A DNA stretch of 64,000 nucleotides from Proteobacteria bacterium SG_bin9 (GCA_002083525.1 LWDM01000074.1:15166-79165), one strand, 5' to 3'; positions 26,658 to 35,949 are shown, counted from the first letter of the stretch. The notes: generated by a model not told the origin, from the sequence alone. Program-made: numbers and translations.

Positions 26658-27658
26658 GCGGGGCGGCTGGTTGCCATGCGGGCTGCGAGCTTCAGGGCGG
26701 CGATCAGGCTCGCGGGATTGGCCTTGCCGGTGCCGGCGATGTCGAAGGCCGTGCCGTGATCGGGCGAGGTGCGGATGAACGGCAGGCCGAGCGTGACGTT
26801 CACGCCATCGTCGAAGGCGATGGTCTTGATCGGGATCAGCGCCTGGTCGTGATACATGCACAGCGCGCAATCGTAGGTCTTGCGCGCGGCCGCGTGGAAC
26901 ATGGTGTCGGCCGGGAGAGGGCCGCGGGCGTCGATGCCTTCGCTGCGCAGCTTCTCGACGGCCACCGCGACAATGGCCTGGTCCTCCTTGCCGAGCGAGC
27001 CGCCTTCGCCGGCGTGCGGATTGAGCCCCGCAAGCGCGAGCCGCGGCTTCGCAAGACCGAAATACGTGTGCATGTCCTTGGCCACGATGCGCGCGGTGGC
27101 GACGATCAGGTCCGCCGAGAGCTTGTCGATCGCATCGCGTAGCGGCAGGTGAATCGTCACCGGCACCACGGCCAACTGTGGCGACCACAGCATCATCACC
27201 GGCAGCGGCGTCTCGCCGTGCACGACGGCAAGCTCGGCCAGAAATTCGGTATGGCCGGGGTGACGGAAGCCAGCGTCATACAGTACCGACTTGGCGATCG
27301 GATTGGTGACGACAGCCGCGGCGCGGCCCTGGGTCACGTCCTTGACCGCGTGGCGGATCGCAGCGATGGCCGCAGGCGCACTGGTGGTGTCGGGCTGGCC
27401 CGGCTTGGCGGTCGCGCGGACGCCGCTGGCAACGACAGGGAGCGCGTTTGGAAACGCCGCGATGGCATCCTCGGCTTTGACGGTTGCGAGGGGGACGGCG
27501 ATGCCCAGGTGCTTGGCGCGCGCGGCGACGAATTCCTCGTCGCCGATCAGGTAGAACGGCGGCAAGCCGATCTCTGTCCGTTGCAGCCAGGCAGCGATCG
27601 TAATGTCGGCGCCGATCCCCGCAGGCTCACCGATCGTCAGCGCAAGCGGCTTCGTCAT
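26654..27658 (-). CDS. pdxA: 4-hydroxythreonine-4-phosphate dehydrogenase
   Basis: PdxA oxidises 4-phosphohydroxy-L-threonine with NAD in the DXP-dependent pathway to pyridoxal phosphate. The 334-residue product has TIGEPAGIG at 8-16, TNPIAK, and three metal-binding histidine segments: GHTEFLAEL, NPHAGEGG and CMYHDQ. The C-terminal FIRTSPDHGTAFDIAGTGKA is characteristic. It overlaps rsmA by four bases downstream and starts seven bases after the surA stop, so it is within the operon. Confidence 0.97.
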   Translation of the reverse strand: MTKPLALTIGEPAGIGADITIAAWLQRTEIGLPPFYLIGDEEFVAARAKHLGIAVPLATVKAEDAIAAFPNALPVVASGVRATAKPGQPDTTSAPAAIAAIRHAVKDVTQGRAAAVVTNPIAKSVLYDAGFRHPGHTEFLAELAVVHGETPLPVMMLWSPQLAVVPVTIHLPLRDAIDKLSADLIVATARIVAKDMHTYFGLAKPRLALAGLNPHAGEGGSLGKEDQAIVAVAVEKLRSEGIDARGPLPADTMFHAAARKTYDCALCMYHDQALIPIKTIAFDDGVNVTLGLPFIRTSPDHGTAFDIAGTGKANPASLIAALKLAARMATSRPA

Positions 27659-27665
27659 CGGGATG

Positions 27666-28595
27666 TCAGCGATATTCGATCATCGCCGCCTTGCGGACCT
27701 CGGCGAGATATTCCTTCGACTTCGCTTCGAACTTCTGCAGGTACAGCTTGTCGCGCGCTTCGCGCTTTTGCGGCGTATCGGCGGTGGTCGGCTTGCGGCT
27801 ACAGAGCGCGACCATCTCGACGCCTTGCTTGGTCACCTCCGGCGGCGTCAGGCGGCCGACGGTGGTCTTGTCGAGAATCTCGCGCAAGGCTGGCGGCAGA
27901 TCGGCCGAGGTCTTGATGATCAATTCCTTCACCGCCGCGCCCCGCATGGATCGGAACAGGCTGACGGCATCGTCGCAGCTTTGCACGCGCGAGCGCAATG
28001 CCTCGGCCTCCTTGCGCCGCTGCTCGAGGGTGCCGGAATCAGCGCGGGCTGCAATCAGCACGACGGACCGCATCTGATATTCGAAATTGGCGTCCTTATC
28101 CTTGTCCGACGTCACTTCGATCTTGGAATCGGATTCCTTCTCCCCGACAAAGAGGCTCTGGCGGAAACGGCCGCGGACGAGGTTGCCCCAGACCAGTTCG
28201 GCCCTCATCCGGCTCTTCAGCGTGTCCGGCCGGATGCCCTGGGACTCGAGCGATTTGGCGAGCTGATCGGGTGTCAGCCGCATCCGCGAGCTCATATTGG
28301 CGAAGGCGCTGTCGACTTCGGTCGCGCCGTATTCGATGCCGTACTTCTTGCCTTCCTTGACCTTGATCTTCTCGTCGATCAGCTCCTGCACGACCTCATT
28401 GCGCGGCGGCGTCTTGCGTGTGGTCAGGGTGAGGAATTTGGAGCGCTGATCGACGTCGTAGTTGGTGATCGGCTCGCCGTTGACGATCACGGCAATGGAC
28501 TGGGCCTGCGCGGGCAGGGCAACGCCGATTGCCGCCGTGACTACGACGGCAAACGCGTATCGGCGAAAGAATGTCGCGACCTTCGCTGGTAACAT
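27666..28595 (-). CDS. surA: SurA-type periplasmic chaperone/peptidyl-prolyl isomerase
   Basis: A 309-residue periplasmic protein with a signal peptide ending in LPAQAQ (about residue 32). Residues 33 to about 160 match the SurA N-terminal chaperone domain (IAVIVNGEPITNYDVDQR). The rest resembles one rotamase-like region, so it is shorter than E. coli SurA (about 430 residues, two PPIase domains). It should escort outer-membrane proteins, including its neighbour LptD, whose gene lies immediately upstream. The ATG at 28595 gives the signal peptide; the longer upstream frame has no such start. The gap to lptD is 83 bases. Confidence 0.85.
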   Translation of the reverse strand: MLPAKVATFFRRYAFAVVVTAAIGVALPAQAQSIAVIVNGEPITNYDVDQRSKFLTLTTRKTPPRNEVVQELIDEKIKVKEGKKYGIEYGATEVDSAFANMSSRMRLTPDQLAKSLESQGIRPDTLKSRMRAELVWGNLVRGRFRQSLFVGEKESDSKIEVTSDKDKDANFEYQMRSVVLIAARADSGTLEQRRKEAEALRSRVQSCDDAVSLFRSMRGAAVKELIIKTSADLPPALREILDKTTVGRLTPPEVTKQGVEMVALCSRKPTTADTPQKREARDKLYLQKFEAKSKEYLAEVRKAAMIEYR

Positions 28596-28678
28596 TGTCC
28601 GTGCCCGAGACTTCCGGCTTTCCCTTCGGCCGCAACGGCCGCTGTACCCAAAGTTCGATTGTAGCTTCGTCAAGAGGA

Positions 28679-31129
28679 TCACAAGCCGCCTGAGGTGCTT
28701 GTCGACTGCGACAGCGTCGAGGCACCGATCGTGCGCAACCCAATCTGCAAGGTGACGCGGTGGTCGGTTCTGATCGACGTTCCGATGTTGTAGGCGTAGT
28801 CCGTAATATAGTTCACGCCCAGCACGAAGCAGTCGTCAATATAGCCTGCGCCGATGATGTACTGATTGATTTTGTTGGTATTAAGATCGTAGCGGAAGCT
28901 GCCCGACACCAGCCAGTTGCTGTTGATCTTGAACGACGCGCTGGCCAGCACGCCTTCGCGGCGGTTCAGGAAGCCGAGCTCCGGCTGACGGTCGTAGTTG
29001 CCGTAGATCGCTGTGACCGACCACCGGTCGAAGCTTGCCGCGGCCTGTGCCTCAAACCGCCGGATGTCGCCGTTACGCTCGTCGAAGCGGGCGCGAGTTG
29101 TGAAGGTGAAGATCCGGTTCGGCTGATACTGCAGGCGGGCGACGTAATCCGAACGCGACGTTTCGAGGCCGGAATTAATACCCGTGTTCGTGATGTCCGC
29201 CGTCGCAAACGAGTTGCGGCCGAACAGCGAGTAGGATTGACCGAACAGCATGTTGATCGAGCCGCCGCGATCGAATTGCGTCGTCGCCTGCACGCCGACG
29301 TTGGCACGGCCGCCGCCCTCGGCCCGATCCCAGCCCGAGAATTTGTTGACGCTGAACAGGTTGCTGTCGTCGAAGACGAGGCTCTGCGCATCCTCGTTCG
29401 GCAACCGGCCGATATAGCTCTCGTTCGGCCGGACGATGACCTGCGCGATCGGTGTTACCGTGGTCGTGCCCCACGGCTGCACGTTGATAAACGGATAGCG
29501 GTATTCAAGTCCGATGGTCGGGATCACCCGCGCAACCTGGGTGCCGCCGGACGGCAGGAAATTCGTCGTTCCCGGATCGCTCTTGATCGAGGCATCGACC
29601 AGGTCGCCGCGCAGCGATGCGAACGGCGTCCAGATCTGGCCGGCGGTGTCGGTATACGACCGCCGCCAGGTCACTTCACCCGACAGTCGCGTGTAGGTGC
29701 CGGCGACACCGCGCAGCAGGCAGTTCGCCGGAATCTTCACGGTTGGATCGGGCGATGACGGCAAGCAGGCGCCGGTTGCCAGCGCCAGCGGCGAGATTGC
29801 CTCGAACGCCGCGCTGCCGCGGGTGAGGCTGGTGAAGTTGCCGCGATAGCTGATCTCGCCGCCGAAGATGTTGCGGTTAAGGACGTTGTTGTAGTCGATC
29901 ACCGGATGGATGACCGGGATCTGGCTCTGCACGTCCGATGCTGAATAACCGAGATAGTGGATGACCCGCGCGTCGAAGAAGCTGCGGTTGCCGATGCCGG
30001 TCAAATAGGCCTGCGAGATGCCTTCGGTCGGAGTGACAAGAAACGCATTCAGCTGGTTCTTGAACACCGACAGACGGTAGTCGCGGAAGAACGCCGTGTC
30101 GGTCACGAGCACGCCTTCCCAGCCCCAGACCCACTTGTCGTTGATCGAGAATTGGCCCTTGCTGTCGAGAGCGCCGCGGAAGTCGCGGTTTCCGGGCGTG
30201 CCGACATATGCGCCCTTGTCGAGCTGCTGAATGCCATAAGCGCGAATGTTGTACGAACCGTTGATCAGCTGCTGCCGGAACTCGCCCTGGACCAGCACGC
30301 CTTGCTTGGTCATGAAGCGCGGCGTCACCGTGAGATCGTAGTCCGGCGCCAGCGCAAAGAAGTAGGGCGTCTCGACGCCGACGCCGTTGCGCGAGTTCGA
30401 CGAGAAGTGCGGCGACAGGAAGCCGCTCTTGCGCTTCACCGTCGGATCGGGCGTCGAGAAGTACGGCAGGTAGGCGAGGGGAACGCCGAAGAACTCAAGC
30501 CGCGCATCCTCGAAGTAGAGCATTTTCTCGCCCTGATCGTGGATGATGCGTGCGCCCTTGACCTGCCACAGCGGCGGCTTCTTGGGATTTTCCTTACAGG
30601 CCGCGCACGCCGTGTAGACGCCGCTCTGGAAAACGGTGAACTCGCCGTTGGTGCGGTCGGCGCGCGTCGCCGCCATGCGGGTCTGATCGGCGGTGTCGAC
30701 GCGGAGTGAGTCGACAAACCCGTCGCGATAGTCGTCGCTGAGGTCGAGGAAATTGGCGTAGGTGATCTTGCCGTCGATGTCGGTCAGGCGGACGTTGCCC
30801 TCGGCCGCCAGGCGCTTGGTTTTCTGATCGTAGACGACCTTGTCGGCTTCGAGCGTCTGGCCGTTGTAGAAGATCTGAACGTTGCCGACCGCGGAGACAC
30901 GCTGGTTCGTGTAGTCGTAGTCGAGCTCGATCGCCTGCACGAGCATCTGGTTGGTTTTTTGAACCCGCGGCGGCGGCGGTTTCGGCGGCCGCGGATTGAA
31001 CACGACGCCGGCCTGCGCGTTGGCCGGAGCGGTGGTCGCAGCGTCAAACGCGAGCGCTGCGAGAGCCACGAACGCGATCCCCAGAAGCGATCGGGTCAGC
31101 ACAGCGCAATACGGGCCGCGCATCGTCAT
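28679..31129 (-). CDS. lptD: LPS assembly protein LptD
   Basis: LptD is the outer-membrane barrel that, with LptE, inserts LPS into the outer leaflet. The 816-residue product has a signal peptide, an OstA-type N-terminal jellyroll domain (AIELDYDYTNQRVSAVGNVQIFY split across two strands, KTKRLAAEGNVRLTD) and the large barrel (PLAYLPYF, then many aromatic beta-strands). Cysteines in TACAACKEN and later (SPLALATGACLP, ANCLLRG, DDCF) may form the family's disulfides. Start ATG 31129 lies six bases after AGG. It is 50 bases after lptG, forming lptG-lptD-surA. Confidence 0.95.
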   Translation of the reverse strand: MTMRGPYCAVLTRSLLGIAFVALAALAFDAATTAPANAQAGVVFNPRPPKPPPPRVQKTNQMLVQAIELDYDYTNQRVSAVGNVQIFYNGQTLEADKVVYDQKTKRLAAEGNVRLTDIDGKITYANFLDLSDDYRDGFVDSLRVDTADQTRMAATRADRTNGEFTVFQSGVYTACAACKENPKKPPLWQVKGARIIHDQGEKMLYFEDARLEFFGVPLAYLPYFSTPDPTVKRKSGFLSPHFSSNSRNGVGVETPYFFALAPDYDLTVTPRFMTKQGVLVQGEFRQQLINGSYNIRAYGIQQLDKGAYVGTPGNRDFRGALDSKGQFSINDKWVWGWEGVLVTDTAFFRDYRLSVFKNQLNAFLVTPTEGISQAYLTGIGNRSFFDARVIHYLGYSASDVQSQIPVIHPVIDYNNVLNRNIFGGEISYRGNFTSLTRGSAAFEAISPLALATGACLPSSPDPTVKIPANCLLRGVAGTYTRLSGEVTWRRSYTDTAGQIWTPFASLRGDLVDASIKSDPGTTNFLPSGGTQVARVIPTIGLEYRYPFINVQPWGTTTVTPIAQVIVRPNESYIGRLPNEDAQSLVFDDSNLFSVNKFSGWDRAEGGGRANVGVQATTQFDRGGSINMLFGQSYSLFGRNSFATADITNTGINSGLETSRSDYVARLQYQPNRIFTFTTRARFDERNGDIRRFEAQAAASFDRWSVTAIYGNYDRQPELGFLNRREGVLASASFKINSNWLVSGSFRYDLNTNKINQYIIGAGYIDDCFVLGVNYITDYAYNIGTSIRTDHRVTLQIGLRTIGASTLSQSTSTSGGL

Positions 31130-31179
31130 GCGCAACCTGCGTCCGGCCAAACTTCCCCTCCGGGCGGCGACGACTGCCA

Positions 31180-32268
31180 CTACCCGTCCTCCTGGTACAA
31201 CAAGGCCAAAAGACCAACGAGGCCGCCCACGCCAACGGGCAGCCACGCAGCCGCGACTGGATGCATCAAATCGGCCTTGCTCAGATCCTCAGTTACTTTC
31301 GACAGAACATAGAGCAGAAAGCCCGCTGCCACGCCACTCAAAACCATCTTCTGCACGCCGCCGAAGCGGAAGAAGCGTAAGCTTACCGCGGCCGCCAGCA
31401 TAACCATCGCAGCCAGCAGAAATGGCCGCGAAATCAGCTTTTGGTACTGCAGCCGATAACCTGCAGTGGCGAAGCCTGAGCTTTCCGAAGACTTGATGTA
31501 TTCGGGAAGTTGCCAGAAAGACACAGTTTCGGGTGTCGAAAAACTGTTACGCACCTGTGCCGGGGTCAGATTCGTCGCAAGAAACACCTCCGGCTGGAGT
31601 ACCGGCGGATTGTCGAGCGTGTAGCGGCGCACCTCTTTCAGACGCCAACGGCCGGGTTCGAGGGTCGCCTCCCGGGCCTCGATTCGTTCCTTGAACGCAT
31701 TGTTCGGCTCGAACCGGATAATCGTCAAACCGCTGAGCCGCAGACCCTGCGCCTGGCTGTTCGCGGCGTTAATGATGGCCTGACCTTCCGAGGTCGCCTG
31801 ATTGATCCAGAAACCTGCCGCATCCTGCATGCTCGCGGATGTGCCGCCGAACATCTCCGCTTCCATCTGCTTGGAGCGCTCCTGCAGATTGGCCGACATC
31901 GGATTGTAGACCGCGGTCGCCAATGCGCCGAGCACGAGCGCGCTCAGCAGCGCAGGGGTGATGAACTGCCACGCCGATACGCCTGCCGCGCGCGCAACCA
32001 CGAGTTCGAGCTTGCGCGACAGCGAGAGATAACAGGACATCGCGCCGACCAGGATGCAGAACGGCATCAGCCGTTCCAGCAGTTGCGGTACGCGATACAG
32101 CGAGGTCTGCAAAGCCAACATCGCCGAAACCGACGGCAAGCTCGAGGTTCGCCGCAACATCTCGATGTAATCGACGAATACGATCAGCAGGAAAATGCCG
32201 GAAAACACGGCGATCGCCGCGAAGACGAAGCGGGTGGCGAAGTAGCGCGCGAGCGTGTTGGCAATCAT
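31180..32268 (-). CDS. lptG: LPS export permease LptG
   Basis: LptG pairs with LptF and LptB2 as the inner-membrane ABC exporter that extracts LPS. The 362-residue protein has the family layout: two N-terminal helices (about 15-35 and 62-85), another near 100-118, a periplasmic jellyroll (about 130-260) and three C-terminal helices. LMPFCILVGAMSCYLSLSRKLELVVARAAGVS contains the coupling-helix region (two blocks here). It begins 13 bases downstream of lptF on the same strand. Confidence 0.93.
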   Translation of the reverse strand: MIANTLARYFATRFVFAAIAVFSGIFLLIVFVDYIEMLRRTSSLPSVSAMLALQTSLYRVPQLLERLMPFCILVGAMSCYLSLSRKLELVVARAAGVSAWQFITPALLSALVLGALATAVYNPMSANLQERSKQMEAEMFGGTSASMQDAAGFWINQATSEGQAIINAANSQAQGLRLSGLTIIRFEPNNAFKERIEAREATLEPGRWRLKEVRRYTLDNPPVLQPEVFLATNLTPAQVRNSFSTPETVSFWQLPEYIKSSESSGFATAGYRLQYQKLISRPFLLAAMVMLAAAVSLRFFRFGGVQKMVLSGVAAGFLLYVLSKVTEDLSKADLMHPVAAAWLPVGVGGLVGLLALLYQEDG

Positions 32269-32281
32269 GACGAGGCTCCGC

Positions 32282-33442
32282 TCACGCCGTCGCCGGTTGA
32301 CGCGACAACCGTGCGCTCAACCGCCTGACGGATTCGAGGAGCTTTGCGGGCGGCTCGATGGCGATGCAGCGCAGGATGATCCAGAGGCAAACACCGCTCG
32401 TCGCAAGCAGCAGGGCATATTGCAGCGGAACAGCCCATGCCGCCGAGGTGGAGAGCACCGACAACGCGTAACCGCCAATGCGCAGGATCAGCACGGCGAG
32501 GATGGCGCTGACCATCGAGAAGCTGCGGCTCTGGCGCGTGGTGCGCGGCGAGCCAAGGAAAGCGAACGTCAGCAACACGAACACGAGGGGATAGATCGGC
32601 GACATCAGCCGGTCATGCAGCTCCGCATCCAGGCGCTGTGGAACTTGCTGGTAGATGGGATCGTCTGCAGGCGGCGCCAACAGCTCGGTCAGATACCGTT
32701 CGCGCAGATTGTACGTCACGGCCTGGGTCTGGCCGACAAACTTCGACATGTCGAAGGCGTAGCGGGTGAACGCGACGAGAGCAGGATCGCGTTTGCCGAT
32801 CTCGAAGCGCTGCAGGTTACCGGATTCGAGAATAAGGAACGTGCCTTTGTCGTTCTTCAGCACGGTGCCGCGATCGGCGACGATGCTGAGGCGCTCTTTC
32901 GGATCGCGGCGATCGTCGACAAAGATGCCGCTCAGAAGACCGCCGGGCAGGCGCTCGCGAATGCGGATGGTGAGATTGGGCTCGAGCTGAGTGAAGCGGC
33001 CGGGCTGCAGGATGTTGGCCATCACGTCGGCGGTGATTTCCGTATTCCACGTCTTCAGCCGCCGCAATCCGTCAGGCGCGATGTAGAACGCAAGCGCGGC
33101 GACGGCGAGCGATACGGTAATGCTGGCGTAGAGGAACGGCCGGAACAGTCCCCACGGCGGCAGGCCGGCGGCGTTCATGACGATGACTTCGGAGTCGGTC
33201 GCCAGCTTGTTCAGCGTGTAGGCAACGGCGATCATCAGCGCCAGCGGCGCGATGATCAGCGCCAGCACGGGGATCGCCAATCCGGTGACGCCAAGGAAAA
33301 CCAGAATGGTCTGGCCCTGGTTCGTCATCAGGTCGATGCCGCGCAGCGCCTGCGTGATCCAGATCACGCCGGTCAAGCTGACGAGCACCATCACGAACGC
33401 GCCGAGCGTCGTGCGGAATATGTACTTGTCGATCGACCCCAT
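32282..33442 (-). CDS. lptF: LPS export permease LptF
   Basis: LptF is the partner permease of LptG in LPS export. The 386-residue product has helices at about 12-32, 48-70 and 95-115, a periplasmic domain to about residue 265, and three C-terminal helices (PLVFVLLTFAFLG, ILRIGGYALSVLS). The start ATG 33442 (MGSIDKYIFRTTL) has AAGGA upstream; a longer frame to 33514 lacks support. It opens the minus-strand operon running lptF-lptG-lptD-surA-pdxA-rsmA and is divergent from pepA, as in many proteobacteria. Confidence 0.94.
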   Translation of the reverse strand: MGSIDKYIFRTTLGAFVMVLVSLTGVIWITQALRGIDLMTNQGQTILVFLGVTGLAIPVLALIIAPLALMIAVAYTLNKLATDSEVIVMNAAGLPPWGLFRPFLYASITVSLAVAALAFYIAPDGLRRLKTWNTEITADVMANILQPGRFTQLEPNLTIRIRERLPGGLLSGIFVDDRRDPKERLSIVADRGTVLKNDKGTFLILESGNLQRFEIGKRDPALVAFTRYAFDMSKFVGQTQAVTYNLRERYLTELLAPPADDPIYQQVPQRLDAELHDRLMSPIYPLVFVLLTFAFLGSPRTTRQSRSFSMVSAILAVLILRIGGYALSVLSTSAAWAVPLQYALLLATSGVCLWIILRCIAIEPPAKLLESVRRLSARLSRQPATA

Positions 33443-33805
33443 CGATCCTTGACGTCCCATCCCCAAAGCCGGTTGCGCGGTGCGCGCGCCAAGGCCCTTG
33501 CGGGCCATCCCCAACGGCGCCTGAACGAATTATCCGGCTTTCGATCTTCTCATTACCATCCCATTGATTGTTCAACAAAATGGCCGATCCGTGACCGGCC
33601 TTTAACCATGGTTAATATTTGCCGAATCGTGGCTTTGGGGACACGCCAAACGGCCGGTTTGGAACCCAAACTCGCGCCAAGGTGATGGAGCGGCGGTGGT
33701 TGGGTCCGGCGGCCGCGCTTGGCAGTGCCGTTCCGGACGCGTCATAGTGGCCGGAACGGATTCTGTTCCCGCCTGTCAAACCCACCATTCTGGAGGATTT
33801 AGCCC
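33443..33805. other. Divergent lptF/pepA promoter region
   Basis: This 363-base gap must hold promoters for the lpt operon (minus) and pepA (plus). The only marked structure is the 14-base perfect palindrome TTAACCATGGTTAA at 33602-33615. I see no gene and no convincing -35/-10 pair. Confidence 0.5.
33602..33615. promoter_or_regulatory. Perfect 14-base palindrome
   Basis: TTAACCATGGTTAA is fully self-complementary and lies between two divergent genes. It has TTAA ends separated by six bases, so it does not fit the CtrA site (TTAA-N7-TTAA). A binding site for an unidentified dimeric regulator is possible. Confidence 0.4.
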
Positions 33806-35305
33806 ATGCCCGACGCCGTAAAGGTCGGCTTCGTTCCGTTTTCCGCCGCCTTGAAGGGCGTTCTTGTCGTGTTCACCGATGAATCGCTGAAGTTCGGCCC
33901 GGCGACCCGTAAGGCGTTGGGATCAGCCACAGAAACGGTCAAACGCGCGGCCGCCGCTGCTGCCTTCAAGGGTAAGCAGGCCGCTGCGCTCGACATCCTG
34001 GCTCCCGCCGGACTGAAGGCCGACCGGCTGGTGGTGGTCGGTACCGGAAAGGCCGGTGGACTGAAGGAGGAGGACTTCATCAAGCTTGGCGGCGCGACCG
34101 TCGGCAAGCTGAAAGCGAACGCGGAGACGATCAGCATTGTTGCCGAACTTCCCGGCGGCGCCATCAAGCCGGCGCAGGTGGCGGCGCTCGCCGCGGGTGT
34201 TCGTCTGCGCGCGTATCGCTTCGATCGTTACAAGACCAAGAAGAAGGATGACGACAAGCCGCTGCAGGCGCAAATCTCGATTGCGGTCGACGATGTGGCC
34301 GCGGTGAAGAAGGCGTTCGCGCCGGCCAACGATGTTGCGGACGGCGTGATGATCGCGCGCGAACTCGTCAACGAGCCGCCGAACGTTCTGTTTCCCGCCG
34401 AATTCGCGCGCCGTGCGGCCGAACTGAAGAAGGTCGGCGTCACCGTCGAGATTCTCGACGTGAAGGCGATGAAACGCCTGAAAATGGGGGCTTTGTTGGG
34501 TGTCTCCCAAGGCTCCGCGCATGAGGGCCGCACGGTCGTGATGCGCTGGAACGGCGGCAAGAAGGGTGAACAGCCGGTCGCATTTATCGGCAAGGGTGTG
34601 TGCTTCGACACCGGCGGAATTTCGATCAAGCCGTCGGCGAGCATGGAGGACATGAAGGGCGACATGGCGGGCGCCGCCTGCGTGGTCGGCCTGATGCATG
34701 CGCTCGCCGCACGCAAGGCGAAGGTCAACGCCATCGGTGCGATCGGTCTTGTCGAAAACATGCCTGACGGCAACGCGCAGCGTCCCGGCGATATCGTGAC
34801 ATCGATGTCGGGGCAGACGATCGAGATCATCAATACCGACGCCGAGGGCCGGCTCGTGCTGGCGGACGTGCTCTGGTACGTCGGCCAGACCTACAAGCCG
34901 AAGTTCATGGTCGATCTGGCGACGTTGACCGGTGCGATCATGGTCGCGCTCGGCACCGAATACGCCGGCCTGTTCTCCAACAACGACGAGCTCAGCGAGC
35001 GGCTGACCGTTGCCGGCCGCGCCACCGGCGAACATGTCTGGCGGATGCCGCTCGGCCCCGAATACGACAAGCAGATCGACTCGAAATTCGCCGACATGAA
35101 GAACACCGGCACGCGCAATGGCGGGTCGATTACCGCTGCGCAGTTCCTGCAGCGCTTCGTCGACGATATTCCGTGGGCGCATCTCGACATCGCCGGAACC
35201 GGCATGGGCGCGCCGGCGTCCGACATCAACACGAGCTGGGGCTCGGGCTACGGCGTGCGTTTGCTCGATCGCCTGGTCGCGGATCACTACGAGGGCAAGA
35301 AGTAG
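33806..35305 (+). CDS. pepA: Leucyl aminopeptidase
   Basis: PepA (M17 family) is a two-metal hexameric aminopeptidase of the cytosol. The 499-residue product has an N-terminal macrodomain-like part (1-170) and a catalytic domain with Lys263 and Asp268 (GKGVCFDTGG), Lys275, Asp286, and Asp345, Glu347 and Arg349 in the signature NTDAEGRL. GGAGG stands before the ATG. It is followed by holC across a dispersed palindrome, the conserved pepA-holC order. In E. coli PepA also binds DNA; nothing here shows that. Confidence 0.97.
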   Translation: MPDAVKVGFVPFSAALKGVLVVFTDESLKFGPATRKALGSATETVKRAAAAAAFKGKQAAALDILAPAGLKADRLVVVGTGKAGGLKEEDFIKLGGATVGKLKANAETISIVAELPGGAIKPAQVAALAAGVRLRAYRFDRYKTKKKDDDKPLQAQISIAVDDVAAVKKAFAPANDVADGVMIARELVNEPPNVLFPAEFARRAAELKKVGVTVEILDVKAMKRLKMGALLGVSQGSAHEGRTVVMRWNGGKKGEQPVAFIGKGVCFDTGGISIKPSASMEDMKGDMAGAACVVGLMHALAARKAKVNAIGAIGLVENMPDGNAQRPGDIVTSMSGQTIEIINTDAEGRLVLADVLWYVGQTYKPKFMVDLATLTGAIMVALGTEYAGLFSNNDELSERLTVAGRATGEHVWRMPLGPEYDKQIDSKFADMKNTGTRNGGSITAAQFLQRFVDDIPWAHLDIAGTGMGAPASDINTSWGSGYGVRLLDRLVADHYEGKK

Positions 35306-35353
35306 GCGCATGATCCCGAAAAGCGGGAACCGGTTTTCGGATCAGATCATGCG
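35306..35353. repeat. Dispersed GCATGATC palindrome, copy 2 (complete)
   Basis: Outer arms CGCATGATC (35307-35315) and GATCATGCG (35345-35353) and inner arms CCGAAAA (35316-35322) and TTTTCGG (35334-35340) form a cruciform or RNA hairpin between pepA and holC. This is the intergenic element familiar from Bradyrhizobiaceae genomes, with related copies at 17985 and 60957. Confidence 0.85.
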
Positions 35354-35362
35354 TGAGGATAG

Positions 35363-35815
35363 ATGACCGAGGTCCTGTTCTACCATTTGCAGGGAATGAC
35401 ACTGGACGGCGTGCTGCCGCCCTTGATCGAGAAATCGATCGAGCGCGGCTGGCGCGTGACCGTCCAGACTGCATCGGAAGAGCGGGCCGACGCGCTCGAT
35501 TCACATCTGTGGACCTATCGTGACGATTCGTTTCTGCCACACGGCACCTGGCGGGACCGCGACGCTGCCGATCAGCCGGTGGTTCTTGCCGTCGATGAGA
35601 GTAATCCCAACGCCTCGCGCGTGCGCTTCCTGGTCGACCGTGCGGAGTTACCGGCAGATGCGGCAACCTATGAGCGCGTTGTTCTCATTTTCAACGGCGA
35701 GGACGATGAGGCTGTTGCTGCGGCGCGTTCGGCCTGGAGTGACTGCAAGGCGAAAGGATTCGACGTGACCTATTGGCAACCTGATGAACGCGGCCGCTGG
35801 CAGCGCCGTCAGTAA
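35363..35815 (+). CDS. holC: DNA polymerase III chi subunit
   Basis: HolC links the clamp loader to SSB. The 150-residue product matches the family: MTEVLFYHLQ at the start, PPLIEKSIERGWRVTVQ, HLWTYRDDSFLPHG and a Rossmann-like end with ERVVLIFNGEDDEAV and GFDVTYWQPD. GAGGA lies before the ATG, directly after a dispersed palindrome. It follows pepA, a conserved arrangement. No psi subunit is seen nearby, as usual in alphaproteobacteria. Confidence 0.93.
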   Translation: MTEVLFYHLQGMTLDGVLPPLIEKSIERGWRVTVQTASEERADALDSHLWTYRDDSFLPHGTWRDRDAADQPVVLAVDESNPNASRVRFLVDRAELPADAATYERVVLIFNGEDDEAVAAARSAWSDCKAKGFDVTYWQPDERGRWQRRQ

Positions 35816-35870
35816 GGGGTCGCAAGCCTGAGTTAATAATACTATGCTGTTATCGTTTCAGGATCGGCCG

Positions 35871-35949
35871 GCTAGTACCCACTTTCCGAAGTTCGTAGAC
35901 AGTTGCAGCACTCATTTGTCACGAACTTCGGAAAGTCGAGGGTACTAGC
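35871..35949. repeat. Palindromic element A (79 bases) with TAGTACC ends
   Basis: A perfect 16-base inner inverted repeat (ACTTTCCGAAGTTCGT at 35881-35896 with its complement at 35921-35936) is enclosed by a perfect nine-base outer one (GCTAGTACC at 35871-35879, GGTACTAGC at 35941-35949). It is non-coding, and its ends match those of element B 12 bases further on. It resembles rhizobial intergenic mosaic/REP-type elements. Confidence 0.8.

Noticed and set aside
33602..33615. CtrA binding site
   Set aside because: TTAA halves are six, not seven, bases apart.
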